Assembly: GCF_035083965.1 (NCBI RefSeq)
Contig: NC_089735.1
Location: 2,544,001 to 2,608,000 of the forward strand
DNA: 64,000 bases
Direction: 5' to 3'
Source: Branchiostoma lanceolatum
Taxonomy: Eukaryota; Chordata; Leptocardii; Amphioxiformes; Branchiostomatidae
Under the pieces are notes generated by a model. The model saw only the letters and a program-made list of their open reading frames with translations. It was not told the DNA's origin and ran no database searches. Position 1 is the first letter of the stretch. Each line of letters starts with the position of its first letter. A program made the position numbers and the translations under genes. Shown here piece by piece: positions 1 to 11,369 of the stretch.

Positions 1-740
1 CTAGCCTTGTCAAGGCCAGCTTAGCAAACCAACTTGCACATGTGAGGCAGCTGGTCACATTAATGACTTAAAGGCAACCTAAGCAATATAAGGGCGCTGA
101 AAGTCATATATTCAAAATCATTTTTTTTTTCTGATTTCTATCCATAGTAAGTTTTGATAACACTATCCCATCGTGTATCAACCATCATGGAGCAAAAATA
201 TGATGTCGTTGTGTGGTGGGAACTCATTGAAAATCTGAGCACTTGGAGGCCAGCCATCATTTCAAATCTTCCGAACATGCACGATTCTGACCGATAAGTC
301 CCGAACGCTTCCGAAGAAATAGTCACGTGGTCATGGCTCAATGTGCTTGGGCATTGTGACGTCACGCGGCCGGAAGTTACCGAAGATTGTCGACAAAAAA
401 CGGTTACGGCTGGATTCTGGGCTGATTTTTGGGGGGACCCAATAAATAAAATACTCCTTTTGTGACTTGCTTCTGTGATATTTTTAAACGCCCAAAGTTT
501 ATAATAATGATGCAGATGTGCTAATATAGGGAAGTAAATGTAAATTTCAACCTCACCAAACAGAATTACCTTCCCCAGAATATTTCAAGTTTTACCCCCT
601 GAAATCGCTTAGGGCACCTTTAAGGTCTAAGGTCCCATATCTCCAATACTCATCTATATCTGTGCAGTAAGCCTGTATTTTAGGCGTGTTTTCAAAATGT
701 AATTGTGCAGTACTACCACAGCGTGTAATATTTTACATTA
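1..740. other. Non-coding, nothing identified
   Basis: No exon with splice borders and no transposon ends are seen. A short frame on the minus strand (365-138) has no family features. Confidence 0.5.
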
Positions 741-972
741 CAATGTCGCTTATGCATGACTGTGTGATTTGCCATGTAAAAAACGTTTTTTCTACTTATT
801 GTATATAAGTACTGGTAAGTTCTGCTAGTTCACTTTGGTAACGCTGAAGAAGAGTGATGGATGTCACTCGAAACGTCCGGAAATAAATCTCCGAATTTTT
901 ATCCAGTTGTAGAGTTTGAATTTCTCCTTATATATTGTTTACCTGGATGTCTAACCTTAACAAACGTACCAC
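740..972 (+). mobile_element. Penelope-like/retrozyme-type repeat fragment with hammerhead-like motif
   Basis: This segment is shared with 4850-5060: TGCATGACTGTGTGATTTGC, the block AAGTACTGGT, then the hammerhead-like core at 844-877, the AAATAAATCTCCGAATT block, TATCCAGTTGTAGAG and a 3' edge ACCTGGATGTCTAACCTT. The same 3' edge recurs near 23430, 26540, 29825 and 35060, so it marks the end of a repeat family. Penelope-like elements are known to carry hammerhead motifs in their terminal repeats; assignment to that class is an inference. Confidence 0.6.
844..877 (+). ncRNA. Hammerhead-ribozyme-like motif, copy 1
   Basis: The order is CTGAAGA, one extra A, stem GAGTGA / loop TGGATG / stem TCACTC (six perfect pairs), then GAAACGTC. 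This is the hammerhead core layout (CUGANGA, stem II, GAAA, then a minimal ACGU stem III and the GUC cleavage triplet). The ACGU stem is self-complementary, as in hammerheads that work as dimers. The extra A before stem II departs from the textbook core. Stem I is weak here. Activity is not shown. Confidence 0.5.
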
Positions 973-1002
973 AGCGTGTAATCACTGTTTCCATCATGTG
1001 GA

Positions 1003-1075
1003 GTCGTGTGGTGTAACGGCAAGGTTTTCGGCCCAGTGGTCCCGGGTTCGAATCCCCTGGTGCCACTGACACGCG
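1003..1075 (+). other. tRNA-derived fragment, not a functional tRNA
   Basis: GTGTGGTGTAACGGCAAGG and GGGTTCGAATCCCC look like boxes A and B, but the spacing is too short (about 59 bases between the pairing ends) and the D arm cannot form. It is probably a SINE head. Confidence 0.4.
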
Positions 1076-1381
1076 TCGTATTACAGGCATTTTCATTTTT
1101 GGAGGTAACGTACAACGTACGGGCAGTAAAAATGTCTGTCATATGCCTGTCGATTCACACCCAGGAAGAAAGGCGCTGTACACTGAAGACATACGCCATT
1201 GTCATAGTCCAGAAAATTTTCCTAGTGTAAATTGGGTCATAGTGCTACATTGTAATCTTCCCATATTCTCCAATCACACAAAGGCCACTGTCAAGAGACA
1301 CAACAATGTTTAGGAAGGAGTCAAATTTCTCCGACAACAAAAGTTCCTGTCAACCCCCAGTTCATCACCGCACAAGGCTGA

Positions 1382-1583
1382 TACTGTAAATGCAGAAATG
1401 TTCGTAGTGGTTTTATGTTTGTGTTTTATAACCACAAACTTAAAACCACAGCAACCATTTTTTTTCCAAATACTGCAGCAGTATGTGACTATAGCGCTGT
1501 CGCAAACTTAAAACCACCGCAAACACTCCATTTTCGCCTTAGCGCAAAATAAAAACCACGCGAACTTAAATGCATTTACAGTA
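1382..1583. mobile_element. Tc1/mariner-type MITE (CTGTAAATGC ends), copy 1
   Basis: Ends TACTGTAAATGCAG and TGCATTTACAGTA, flanked by TA. The interior has the typical GCGAAAT / GCGAACTTAAA / AAAACCACCGCAAA blocks and two short pairing arms. At least six other copies are in the window. Confidence 0.75.
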
Positions 1584-3124
1584 TCTTCCACCAGATCTTA
1601 TCTACCAAGGTTGGAACAAACCTAATCAAGAACAGAACACGGCTATAAATAGAACAAGGAAGGTGGAGAGGAAACAGCTGGGCTGAAAGGTCCAGTTACT
1701 GTAAATGGATTTAAGTTTGCTACGATTTTATTCCCAGGTAGGAAAGGAAAGTGATCCCTAACCAGTTTAGCTCAAATGAAGTCAATGAACAGATGAGCTA
1801 ATCTTCCACTGGTCGTGACAGAGAAGACAGACGCTATATACAGTATTTACATGTTCATTGTACCGGGGAAATTCCCCTAGCTTTTTTCGACAAGCACAAT
1901 GAACAGTGGCCTGTCCTAAGGACTGTGACTCTTTCTGGTAGGGGTCAAACCCGGGACTTCTAGTTCCAGAGGCAAGATCGCTAACCACAGTGGTTCTGAA
2001 GGTTAAAAGAGAGATTGTCAAACTCCTTCAAACTTTTCAAAGACCATCAAATAGTCTTGAAGGTCTTCCTCCTCTTTTTCTCTTTGACCTAATTAATTTC
2101 CACCTCCAAGGTTCTTTGATTCTTAGAATTAACAACAAATATTGGTTGAGTGGATTATGATTAACATCTAATCCATATTACCCAAATTTTGCCCCACAAA
2201 AACCATAAAGAGTACAGCTCTAATATGTTAACTTTCTAAAACAAATATCATAATTCATATCGAATATAAGAATTCTCAGGAATAGTGACGGAAATCATAG
2301 ATGACCTTTGCTGACTCTTCTGATCTTTTTCTTTCCAAATATGGTGTGTCTAATCCTGATTGACAGGTATTGTGCTATAGAAATCAGTCTTCCTTTTCTT
2401 CCTGACTTTTCGAGAAAATGAATCTGTAGCAAACAGAAAAAAGAAGAAAAAAATCATTTTTGCTTTAGAGTCGGACCATTCTACGTTTGTCCAATTTGTT
2501 TCACAGAAAATATTTTCCGTTTGCAGGTAAACAATGTTTGCAACTTTGCAGGCTAGAAGAAAAGATTCAGACAAATTGTATGATGGACTGTAATCTAGCT
2601 GTGCAGCAGCACACAAGAGCCTGGGATGCCGGTAGATATTACAAACTTTGATACAAAAATATACATGAAGAAAGTAAAAGACTCCATTAATCATTTGTTT
2701 AAGAAGGCTATGAAAGGACAGGCAAAAATATCTTAACAGATTTTTCTTTTTAAATTTTAGCAAAAAAAAAAAATCATGAAAACAGAAGGCTGGGGTGAAA
2801 ACTTGCACTTAACCCTGTTCACACCCTGAAACTGTGTGCACCAAATTAAAAACATTCCTCTGAGATTCTGTTTTCATGTTGATTTTGGAATTTAGCATTT
2901 TTTCAAAAAATCCGTTAACCAAGAAATTAAATTGGTGTGGCCTAACAATATATTATGTACTTTCTTCTTGATATGCATTTGTTATTCTTCATTTTCGCAA
3001 ACAGCCCGGCCGGCCCCGGATTGCAAATGGGACCGAAGCATAACCGCAACAGCAACCACAGGACTAAGAGTAAGACTAGTAAGGGGATCACTGCAACCAG
3101 GAGCCCAAGCTCCCTGCACCCCGA

Positions 3125-3185
3125 TAGCCTGGAATCCAAACCTATTATAGACTCAGGAGCTATAATAGGTTTGGATTCCAGGCTA
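3125..3185. mobile_element. 61-bp palindromic MITE with 9-bp target duplication
   Basis: Arms TAGCCTGGAATCC... and ...GGATTCCAGGCTA are perfect inverted repeats of 25 bp around an 11-bp centre. The flanks are the identical 9-mer GCACCCCGA at 3116-3124 and 3186-3194. Confidence 0.85.
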
Positions 3186-4089
3186 GCACCCCGAACCCAT
3201 AACTGTGTCACCAGATCAGCCGAGCAAACCACAGCCCACATGACCTGCCATCAACCGTATGCAATCTATCTGTAGAATACTGTAATTCTTGTTTCTTTCA
3301 CTGTAACTTTCTGTTCACTGTTTTCACGGTCACCTCTGTGCCGTGAACTTATCATCACCGTGAAAAACCTGTTGTAATCATTTATGACTCCTTCATATGA
3401 TACCTTCACAAATCACTTGGCCCCACAGTGAAATTAGTTCTGTGAAAATGTCAATTTTGCTACCGTGAAAATAAAGTGAATTACAGTAACTGACACATCA
3501 CACCTGAGGTGATTGCATAGCATGCTGCACACATCGTAGATTATAACGTTAATCAGTCTATGAAAACCGAGAAAATGTGCAAAATCAGGTGGCCTACTTA
3601 GGAGTGCATTGACACAGAAGGGTTAGAGGTTATCTATACCTTCTGTTCCCTGTCTCGTCCGTAGATAAAACTGTGCACAGTTCCTGTGATGTGGTTTCAT
3701 CAGGGGGGTCAGGGATTAGGGCTGTCTCCAAGACCTGTCCCTAAAAAAATGTCACGCTGTCCGTCCCAAAATCTGAACTTTATGGCATGAAATTGATGAA
3801 AATGTATCTACGTACTTCAAATGACGAATTCAACAAGGAAAATTCAACACATTGTTTGGGGACGGAAAAATTTTGCAGCCTTGGTAGGGACACTGGATAA
3901 TAGACCGATCCTACAGCCCTGTTTATGTCCCTCAAAATTCAGGAATGGAAAAGAAAAAATGAAAACGTCGGTGTCCTTGACACAGTGGTACAACTGCAAA
4001 CGCAAATGTATCCACTTTCTTATTGGTTGAAATCAGATTGGCTGACCCTTACCTGATGATTGGTTGAACTGCTTTGTGATCAGGGCTCG

Positions 4090-4205
4090 AAATTCATTTT
4101 GGTGCACTGGTGCACCTAACCTAAAAATTTAGGTGCACAGAAAGAGTTTTAGGGACACTATTGTGCACCCAAAATTGGAGCTGTGCACCAAATTTTTCCT
4201 GTAGG
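4090..4205. repeat. GTGCACC-rich repeat
   Basis: TTGGTGCACTGGTGCACC and AGGTGCACCGGTGCATC face each other, with AGGTGCACAGAAAGAGTTTT between. A diverged copy is at 41405-41470 (AGAAAGAATTTTGGGTGCAC). Confidence 0.5.
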
Positions 4206-4790
4206 TGCACCGGTGCATCAAGATATTCATGTAGGGTTATACAGGGGTTCATCTAAATCGGAAAAGAGGGGTGCTGCGCCCTATTGTTTCAGCCCAGCGC
4301 CGCCTTGTCAAATTCAGCTTAATCCCCAGCATACAGCCTTCCCTCGGCGATCGATTCTTCCATAAATACATAGAATTTGTTCCCTCGCCTGTATGTGCTC
4401 CCTCTTGTTTAATTTTTCTAGAAAACCCCCTGCATAATATTGTTCTAATACTACCGGTACTCACGACACCACTGCTAAGTCTATAGATGTACGTCCCAAC
4501 TATGCATAAAATCAGTGAATAATCGTGTCCAAAACAAAACAGGGCTGTGGCGCCGGTTAGCCAGATTAAATCGCACCTTTTTGGTCGACCCTACTTAGAT
4601 CATGATTATATGAATGTATGGAAAGGTCACCCTACTGTAACTTCACTTACATTTTGCACAAGGAAAAGGAGGTTTTAGCAGTGTTGAAACAATACTGTGG
4701 TACGTTTGTGAAGGTTAGACATCCAGGCAAACAATATATAAAGAGAATTCAAACTCTACAACTGGATAAGAATTCAGAGATTTATTTCGG

Positions 4791-4824
4791 GACGTTTCGA
4801 GTGACATCCATCACTCTTCTTCAG
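4791..4824 (-). ncRNA. Hammerhead-ribozyme-like motif, copy 2 (inverted)
   Basis: On the minus strand this reads CTGAAGA, A, GAGTGA, TGGATG, TCACTC, GAAACGTC, identical to copies 1 and 3 across all 34 bases. Its flanks outside the core differ from copy 3, so it is an independent part of the inverted pair. Confidence 0.5.
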
Positions 4825-4966
4825 TTGTCTTACCATAGGAACCTTCCCATCTTGTTTTACATTTCAATACCTCTTATGCATGACTGTGTGATTTGCCATG
4901 TAAAACCGGTTTTCCTAGTTATTGTAAATAAGTACTGGTTAGTTCTGCTAGTTCATTTTAGCGACG

Positions 4967-5000
4967 CTGAAGAAGAGTGATGGATGTCACTCGAAACGTC
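4967..5000 (+). ncRNA. Hammerhead-ribozyme-like motif, copy 3
   Basis: Same 34-base core as at 844-877, preceded by GCGACG and followed by CAGAAATAAATC. Conservation of the core among copies whose flanks have drifted is consistent with selection on an RNA fold in the parent element. Confidence 0.5.
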
Positions 5001-5593
5001 CAGAAATAAATCTCCGAATTCTTATCCAGTTGTAGAGTTCTCTTTATATAATACAGTGGTACAAAAAGCGGAAGACAAAATGTGTATTTGCCACATCACG
5101 ATTTCCATGGAGATGCTACTCTGAAAACGGCAGAAATAAAACCACTGCAAATATTTCATTTTTATTTCCAAGATCAACTAGAAACAGTTACTTTAGCAAG
5201 TCAAGAAATCTTGTTATTACTTCCAATAAATTCATAATCAGACTGTACAAACTGTTAAACCAATACTCAGAGCCTGGCCAATATGCAAAGAGCTACTTAA
5301 ACATGATTTCCTCATAAGAAATTGAACACTATTCCTGAATGAAATCTAACATCTAAAAAATATATCAAAACAAGAAGTTCTACTGCAGTACTGTAAACAG
5401 TCGTTAGGAGGCCCATTACCCACATGACTTTCATTTTCCTGACACCTACTCACCTACAAAACATCATAAAGATTCATCCACAACTTCTTCAAACATAGCC
5501 AGCCACCCATAAACATCACTGAACACATAACTTTTTTTGTGAAGGTAATAAAAATCATAAAACACCTACGTGTATGGAGGCTTCCTTGCTCAA

Positions 5594-6119
5594 CTACGCC
5601 ATTAACGGTACAATCACATCAGCTTCACCTATCAAGACCTGCTCCATATTGAACATTACGTCCGATCTCACCAAGAAGCCCACAAATTTGATCTCAGGAG
5701 AGAAATAGAACGTCTGTTCCTTGTGTCTCCACAGTTTGTCACAAGGCAGAAAAGGGCCGTTTAACTGCGCTGTCAAATCAATTCTCCTGTAAATGGTATC
5801 ACACCGGAGTTTTCTGAGTGACTGACTCACTAGATGGTACTCTACATCCTGGGCCAATGTCACATTAGTCAGCAGGTATAGTGTTATAATACATTTGTAA
5901 ACATGTATAAACAGTGCAAAGATCATCTAATTAGAATACAAGCATTTCTATGAATTAGAGATACCACGAAAATATACACAATGTCATGCTCAGTACAAAA
6001 TCCAATTTTCGTATGAGAATTTAAAGTTTCTCCGGCAGATTTTATTTGTGTCAAGAGTTTTTGATAGACTTTTGTAAACACCAGATATGAATTCATATCT
6101 GTTTCTATATGATCTGCAT
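5594..6119 (-). CDS. Two candidate exons of an unidentified protein
   Basis: The exon at 5848-5594 follows an acceptor GGCCCAG and encodes 84 residues (DVEYHLVSQSLRKL ... TFYFSPEIKFVGFLVRSD ... VIVPLMA, stop). The exon at 6119-5965 follows a T-rich acceptor (TTTATCAG), stays open for 51 codons and ends GTG|GTATCT, phase 0, fitting the next exon. The composition is protein-like and free of repeats, unlike the surrounding DNA. No family is recognised. The segment lies on the same strand as PTEN exon 1 and 5 kb downstream of it. It could be the end of a nested gene, an alternative PTEN-locus transcript, or chance. Confidence 0.35.
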
Positions 6120-6899
6120 CTGATAAAAAAAGAGGTACATACACCAGCAACATACAGGGTTGAATTTGCATAGCACAAGGAGCCTGAATGCTATAGAAAG
6201 GAGTGACCTATTGCACTTGCACTTGTCACACAACTGGGGGCCAATAATCGACCTTGATCTTCATCTCCCGTGCACCTACCCACATACCAAATATCATCAC
6301 AATTTTTATCAACGAGATTTTTTTATAGAGTTCTCCTATAATTTACACATTGATATGCAAATTCCGTTACATTTAAGTTTTCATTGCTTTGACTCTCCAT
6401 TATGTTTTGATTCAATATTTCTAGTCTCTTGAGTTATCGTTACTTCGGTTATCATCTAATTATGATTTCTTTCTTTGTTGAAGACTTATATTTTCAAGTT
6501 AATCTTTAATTTATTGCTGTATTATTTGTCATCATTTGTTATTTTTAAATGTTGCTTTCTATTTATATGTAAGGGGTCTTGCCCCTCCAGAAATCTTTGA
6601 AAAACGCCACCAGGCGACATGTATTTCTGGTAAAACAAATAAACTGAAACTGAAACAATCCATCCAGAAGTTCTTAAGCCATGCTGACCACAAATATCTA
6701 GAAACACACGCACACATTAAAAACAATACCTCATTTTTCATGTAGGTAACAAGACCATCTGCAGTGCAATAAAGGTTGGATGAATTCTGCCCGTCAGAAG
6801 CCTTCCTGCCCCTGGCACCTCTGCAGATTGCTCAGCACATTACCTGGTCCACCCAAGGCAAATAGTGCACATAAAATTCACCCCTATAACATTCCACAG

Positions 6900-7297
6900 A
6901 GACAAAGCCGTCAATCAGGGCAAGGCGCAACCTGTTGCCGTGGGCAGCTTTGTACTAGCCTAGTGCAGGTACAGTGAAGCAGGTACAGTGAAGCCTGTAC
7001 AAGTGAAACACAAGAGGCGAGTAGAAACAGGCTCCAGGCTCCTGGGGATCGAACCCGGGCCCGCCAGTCTACAGGCTGCATGCCTTAACCACTAGGCTAA
7101 GACGAAGCTGTCAATCACGGCAGGGCCCAACCTGTTGCCGTGGGCAGCTGTGGAATTCTGGCAGCTTTGTACTAGCCTAGTGCAGGTACAGTGAAGCCTG
7201 TACAAGTAGAACACAAGAGGCGAGTGGACTCCAGGCTCCTGGGGATCGAACCCGGGCCCGCCAGTCCACAGGCCGCACGCCTTAACCACTAGGCTAA
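6900..7297 (-). mobile_element. Tandem pair of tRNA-derived SINEs
   Basis: Two copies (6900-7100 and 7101-7297) lie head to tail. On the minus strand each starts TTAGCCTAGTGGTTAAGGC (box A region) with GGTTCGATCCC (box B), then GGCTTCACTGTACCTGCACT. Copy 1 has a small internal repeat (GCAGGTACAGTGAAGC twice) and copy 2 a 12-base insertion. Confidence 0.7.
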
Positions 7298-8231
7298 AAG
7301 GTCTAGACCAGTTAGACTGGCACTTGAACCCCACTGTTACACAAGCGACCACAGGTTTTTAACCCCCGGTGACCTCTCCACCACAAAGTCATCACACCGT
7401 GAAAACACCTTACTGTATCTTCTATCAATATTGTATAGCTCATGAAATCTTCATGCAAGATTCAAAGTTTGTGCAGATTGTACTGCATCAATGTAACTAG
7501 CCAGTAGCTTTAATATCCAACACTCTGCCTTACATGTTCCTGGTTCCTATGCGCCAAGGAAAGACCCTGCTACAGAGGGGTAAATAAATTGGTGCTAGAC
7601 AACCCTGCATCTGTTTGACAGAAGTAGAAACCTTGACATCCCTCAGGGACCACTGACCACATTTCCATGTCCATGAGAATAGCCCCCCTATTGGTGTCCA
7701 GGTGCCAGACCCTGGATCTGGTGTCCATTTTGTCCCAAGTCCTGATGATCAGATTAGAATGATTAGAATGGTGTCAAGCCTCATAATCACCAAGGTCATG
7801 ATTTACATAGGAAAGAGCCCTGTTGGGAAAGGATGGGCAGCAACTCTTTTGTTTGAAAATGAAGCCCCCCTCCCCACCTGTACAGGGTTCTCTCTTAGTC
7901 TCTACCAGACTAACTGTGCCGGCTATAGGGAGAACATTTGCTGGGGGACTTCGGCCATGGAGGGTAACATTTGCAGGCGCAGGGTTGCAATATTGGACCT
8001 GGGGAGAGGTCAGAGGTCACGCTGCAAGATGGTTGCCTTTTTGTCAGCTGGGGAGTAAGCTCTCAATTTCTGCAATATCTTACATGTAATCATTGCAGCT
8101 AAGGTACCCTATCTCCATAGCCGACTCCCTTCATACAGTTAACTCTATTTGGCCAATTTCTACTATCACTGACAAACGTGGTGAGTGCTGCAGGTGCAAA
8201 GTTGACAGCCGTGGACAGATTTGAAAGACAT

Positions 8232-8442
8232 ACTGTAAGTACGTTTTCTTTTGCAGTGGTTTTATTTCGCTGTCGGACGGAAAAGGAGGTTTTTGCAGTG
8301 TTTGAAGCTGGCAGTTGAAACCATTCTGTAGTACAGTAGAAGCACAGAACACATGTTTGTGGTGTTGTGATTTCAGAGTAAGAGGTCACTGAGAAAATAG
8401 CGAAAATAAATCCACTGCAAACATATCAAGATTCACAGTACC
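8232..8442. mobile_element. Related MITE with CTGTAAGTACG ends
   Basis: TACTGTAAGTACGTTTTCTT opens and ATCAAGATTCACAGTA closes; interior blocks CAGTGGTTTTATTTCGC and AAAATAAATCCACTGC pair loosely. It is a sister family of the CTGTAAATGC elements. Further decayed copies are near 8600-8730, 43460-43570 and 62815-62965. Confidence 0.6.
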
Positions 8443-10164
8443 AGTCCTAGAAGAGAACTCAACTGTATTGGTATGATACATACCTAAACTTATCATAGTC
8501 ATAGAAGTCTTGTTTGCTTGAACAACAACTTGAAGTCTGATTTGTTTGTGTTTGTTTGTTTGTTTCTTTGAGGCTTTATTTATGATCTCTTGACTAGGAG
8601 GGATGTTTTAAGTCTGCGGTTGAAAAATTTTTGTAAGAAATGGAGGTTCATATTCGCTGTATGATCACTTCGCAGTGGAATGATCTCCGCAAAAACATAA
8701 CCCCCGCGAAACATTTCAAGATGTACAGTAATTCCCACCACTCCAGCCGACCATGTTATTACAGCAGGCCATCTCCAGCTCAAATACTGGGTTTTTATTT
8801 TCCTTGCTAATCTGCAACTCAGCAAAGATGGCTCCCTCTCCAAGCACATGGGCGGAGTCGCCCCTCCCCCCACAGGCGCCACAATTTTCCTAGCCTGGGA
8901 TGATACATGTAAATGAGAGCCAGGACAGCCAGCTCCGCTCTCAAAACAAACCCTTGTTTTCCTTGCAAACAGGCCCATACTTTCCCAGGACCTGATCTAT
9001 CTTTGTCCCACACTGTCTCCCCTTCCAGGGAGGATCACAGCAAAACCACAACTTTTCTGAGAACAGAAGCTTACCGAGCATTCAGTGATTTTTAAAGCGC
9101 TCTCGTGTTAGACAGATAGCATCAACGCTTCACAAGGAAGATCTTTCTACTACGTAAAGGAGTGATTTTGCAATAGCAAGAATGCTTCACAGGAACTTGA
9201 AGCATCTCTGAAGGCTCTATCATAGTCAGACATCTCTCTCCAGCAGGGATACAGTGTTTGGACAGAGCAGGGTGCAGAAATGACACATTTCTGACTTTCA
9301 GCACCGGAGGCGGACCCAGAGCCTGCCAGCAGTATGGAGTAAAAGAACAAGTTGCAGAACTGTTATATACACAGCCAGCATTGCACTGACACCTGTAATA
9401 TACTACGTGTGATATCCCTATCACTGCATATTCAAGCTATTGTTAACAACTTACAGTTAACTCTTAGACATATTTTCTTTCATCTTCTTACCTGGACAAC
9501 AATGTGTAAACATTTCAAACAGTAAATGCTGCAAAGTAACTGTAGCATTTACCCCTTACTTTTATAGCGATAGTGATGGGACAAAAGGCAATGTTAGAAA
9601 TTTCTCCTTTTCTTTGTGACATCACGAATAGCTTTCTCTTTATGTGATACTCTTTACCTACGAAACTGTCCTATAGAATTCTTGACAATCCACTGCAATG
9701 TGAAAATACCTTTGATTCTGGAGACCATTTTTGAGGACATCTCGATGATGCAGTAGATGCTGTCTTAAAGGTCTGGCCATTACAAAAATCAATCCAGTTT
9801 CTTAAGTAACTGTTTCCTTGCATATCTTATCACGTGGATGTCTTACCTTCATCCACGCCTCAAAAGACTAGTTTTTATGTGTGCCAAGCATGCAATAATT
9901 GGGCCGTAATGACAGGTATCTTGTACCATCCATCTCGGGGGTAACGAGGCATACTTTATGTTCACCACTGGCAAATTGTAATTAATGGTTCTCCATCACA
10001 GTACAGCATTTCTTAACTGGTGCAGGATCAGAAACGTGTCACCATCATCAGCGCTTATTAATCCGCACACTTTTTCAACGATTTCCTTCAAAGCATCCGA
10101 CTATCTGTATCTGTATACCTGATAAATTCTCACACCAGCTTCGCAGACACGCAGCGCGACAGCA

Positions 10165-10410
10165 GCTGGTTATAATAATAACTTTATTGCAAGTTCATGC
10201 CCGAAGGCTAATTGCAGACAAACAAGTACATGGGAATACATGGGAATCAAAAATAGGTATCTAAGCTACTGTCAAAGTTCTAAGTTAACTAAGGTTGACT
10301 ATGGTTGGGTTTGACTTCTTTTTTGAAGGCAGTGGAAAATGAAGAGACCCACGTTATATTACACTGTACGACCTGTCACACCTAACCTTTACACATCAAC
10401 ATGCACATAC
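10165..10410 (-). mobile_element. LINE 3' end, same family as 25660
   Basis: The minus strand encodes VGLFIFHCLQKRSQTQP and a stop, then the 3' end with TTAGCCTTCGGGCATGAACT TGCAATAAAG. It matches the tail of the copy at 25660. Confidence 0.65.
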
Positions 10411-11290
10411 AAATTATAACTGCAAGCGTTCTCTTTAAAACTTTCTCATGAGGATGCCTCTACAGTACTTGATGGCAATGAGATCCACTCGACAATATGA
10501 AATGGTAAAATACCAATTTTTGAACACATCAATCTTAGGTTGATTAATAACTCTGGTAAAGTTGAAGGCATGACTACTTCTTGTTCTTTTTTTTTAGCTC
10601 GTTAAAGGAAAGTGTCTTGCACGGTTGCACCTGATTTTCAAGACCAGTGCTTGGATGAAACAACGGTAATGTACCTGCGAACGCAGATCTGACCTTATGT
10701 TCAGGATCTGACAGTTGTGCTCGTACTTGAAACCACCGGTTGCCACTCCTGGCATCACCCAATCTACCACAGCCCCCTTCTAAACCACAAATTAGCTCTC
10801 CACTCACTTCTACTCACTCCTATGTAGGCGCAGTGGATTAATGGGTCGGAAAACACGACCTCAAGCTACTTTTCCAGTTCCAAACGACATTTTCCTTTCT
10901 GCCGAGGATTGTTGTGGTTAGTCGGGGTGGGGTGGGGGTTAGGGGGTGGCAGATTGGCGGCGTTAGGGGAGGGGAAAGTCAGGGGAGGAAGTCGAACCGT
11001 TCCCTTATTTCTCACGTGCGTAAGTCAGTGACCCCTCCCTGTCTCAAACCACAACATGACAGTTGTCATAGCTCATTCCCAGAACCACAGAGGACACATG
11101 CAGGGGGGGTTACTGTTGTGATTTGAGCGCTGCTGTGCTGTAAGGCAGGAGGAACGTTGGCAAGAAGAACTAGATTTTCGCTTCCGAATGGAAAAAAAAA
11201 CGGGGTTTCGCCTACCTGATCTGAGTGGCATCGAGTCGCACACGGAAACAGCGATTTGCGCTAGAAAACAACATTGACAGCAAAGGATAC

Positions 11291-11369
11291 AAGTCAAGTC
11301 CAAGTCGAACCCGTCTTCTTGAAATCTCCTCTTCTTCTTGGAGACGAGTGATTTGAGAGTGTTGGCCAT
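11291..11369 (-). CDS. PTEN: PTEN phosphatase, first coding exon only (partial gene)
   Basis: PTEN dephosphorylates phosphatidylinositol-3,4,5-trisphosphate and restrains PI3K/AKT signalling at the membrane. Only the first coding exon is visible: 26 codons plus one base, 79 nt, the length I recall for the coding part of human exon 1. The peptide starts [16 protein letters not shown] and continues [10 protein letters not shown], matching the PTEN N-terminal PIP2-binding motif (basic cluster, then QEDGFDLDL). The donor reads ACTT|GTATCC and lies at the same codon as in vertebrates. The catalytic exons with the HCxxGxxR loop are not seen between here and position 1; they probably lie beyond the left edge. 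An in-frame upstream ATG at 11432 would add 21 residues. I prefer 11369 because it matches the family start. Identity is strong although the piece is short. Confidence 0.87.

Larger units (their letters stand above)
4695..5060. mobile_element. Head-to-head pair of the same Penelope/hammerhead-type repeat
   Basis: The left half (4695-4830) is the reverse complement of the 3' part of the repeat, from GAAGGTTAGACATCCAGG through ACAACTGGATAAGAATTC to the inverted hammerhead-like core. The right half (about 4870-5060) is a direct copy ending TATCCAGTTGTAGAG. The two copies therefore form a long inverted repeat. Inverted partial tandems are a known form of Penelope-like element insertion. Confidence 0.6.

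Noticed and set aside
1003..1075. tRNA gene
   Set aside because: Box A and B look-alikes are present, but spacing is too short and arms do not pair. The same holds for 7040-7100, 19815-19890, 36170-36230 and 54185-54250, which are SINE heads or fragments.
2350..2808. 152-codon frame on the minus strand
   Set aside because: Phe/Lys-rich composition from T- and A-runs, no domain, no clear splice partners.
7702..8089. Frames of 118 and 88 codons
   Set aside because: They overlap an inverted copy of the 170-bp repeat found at 30749-31135 and have no family signature.
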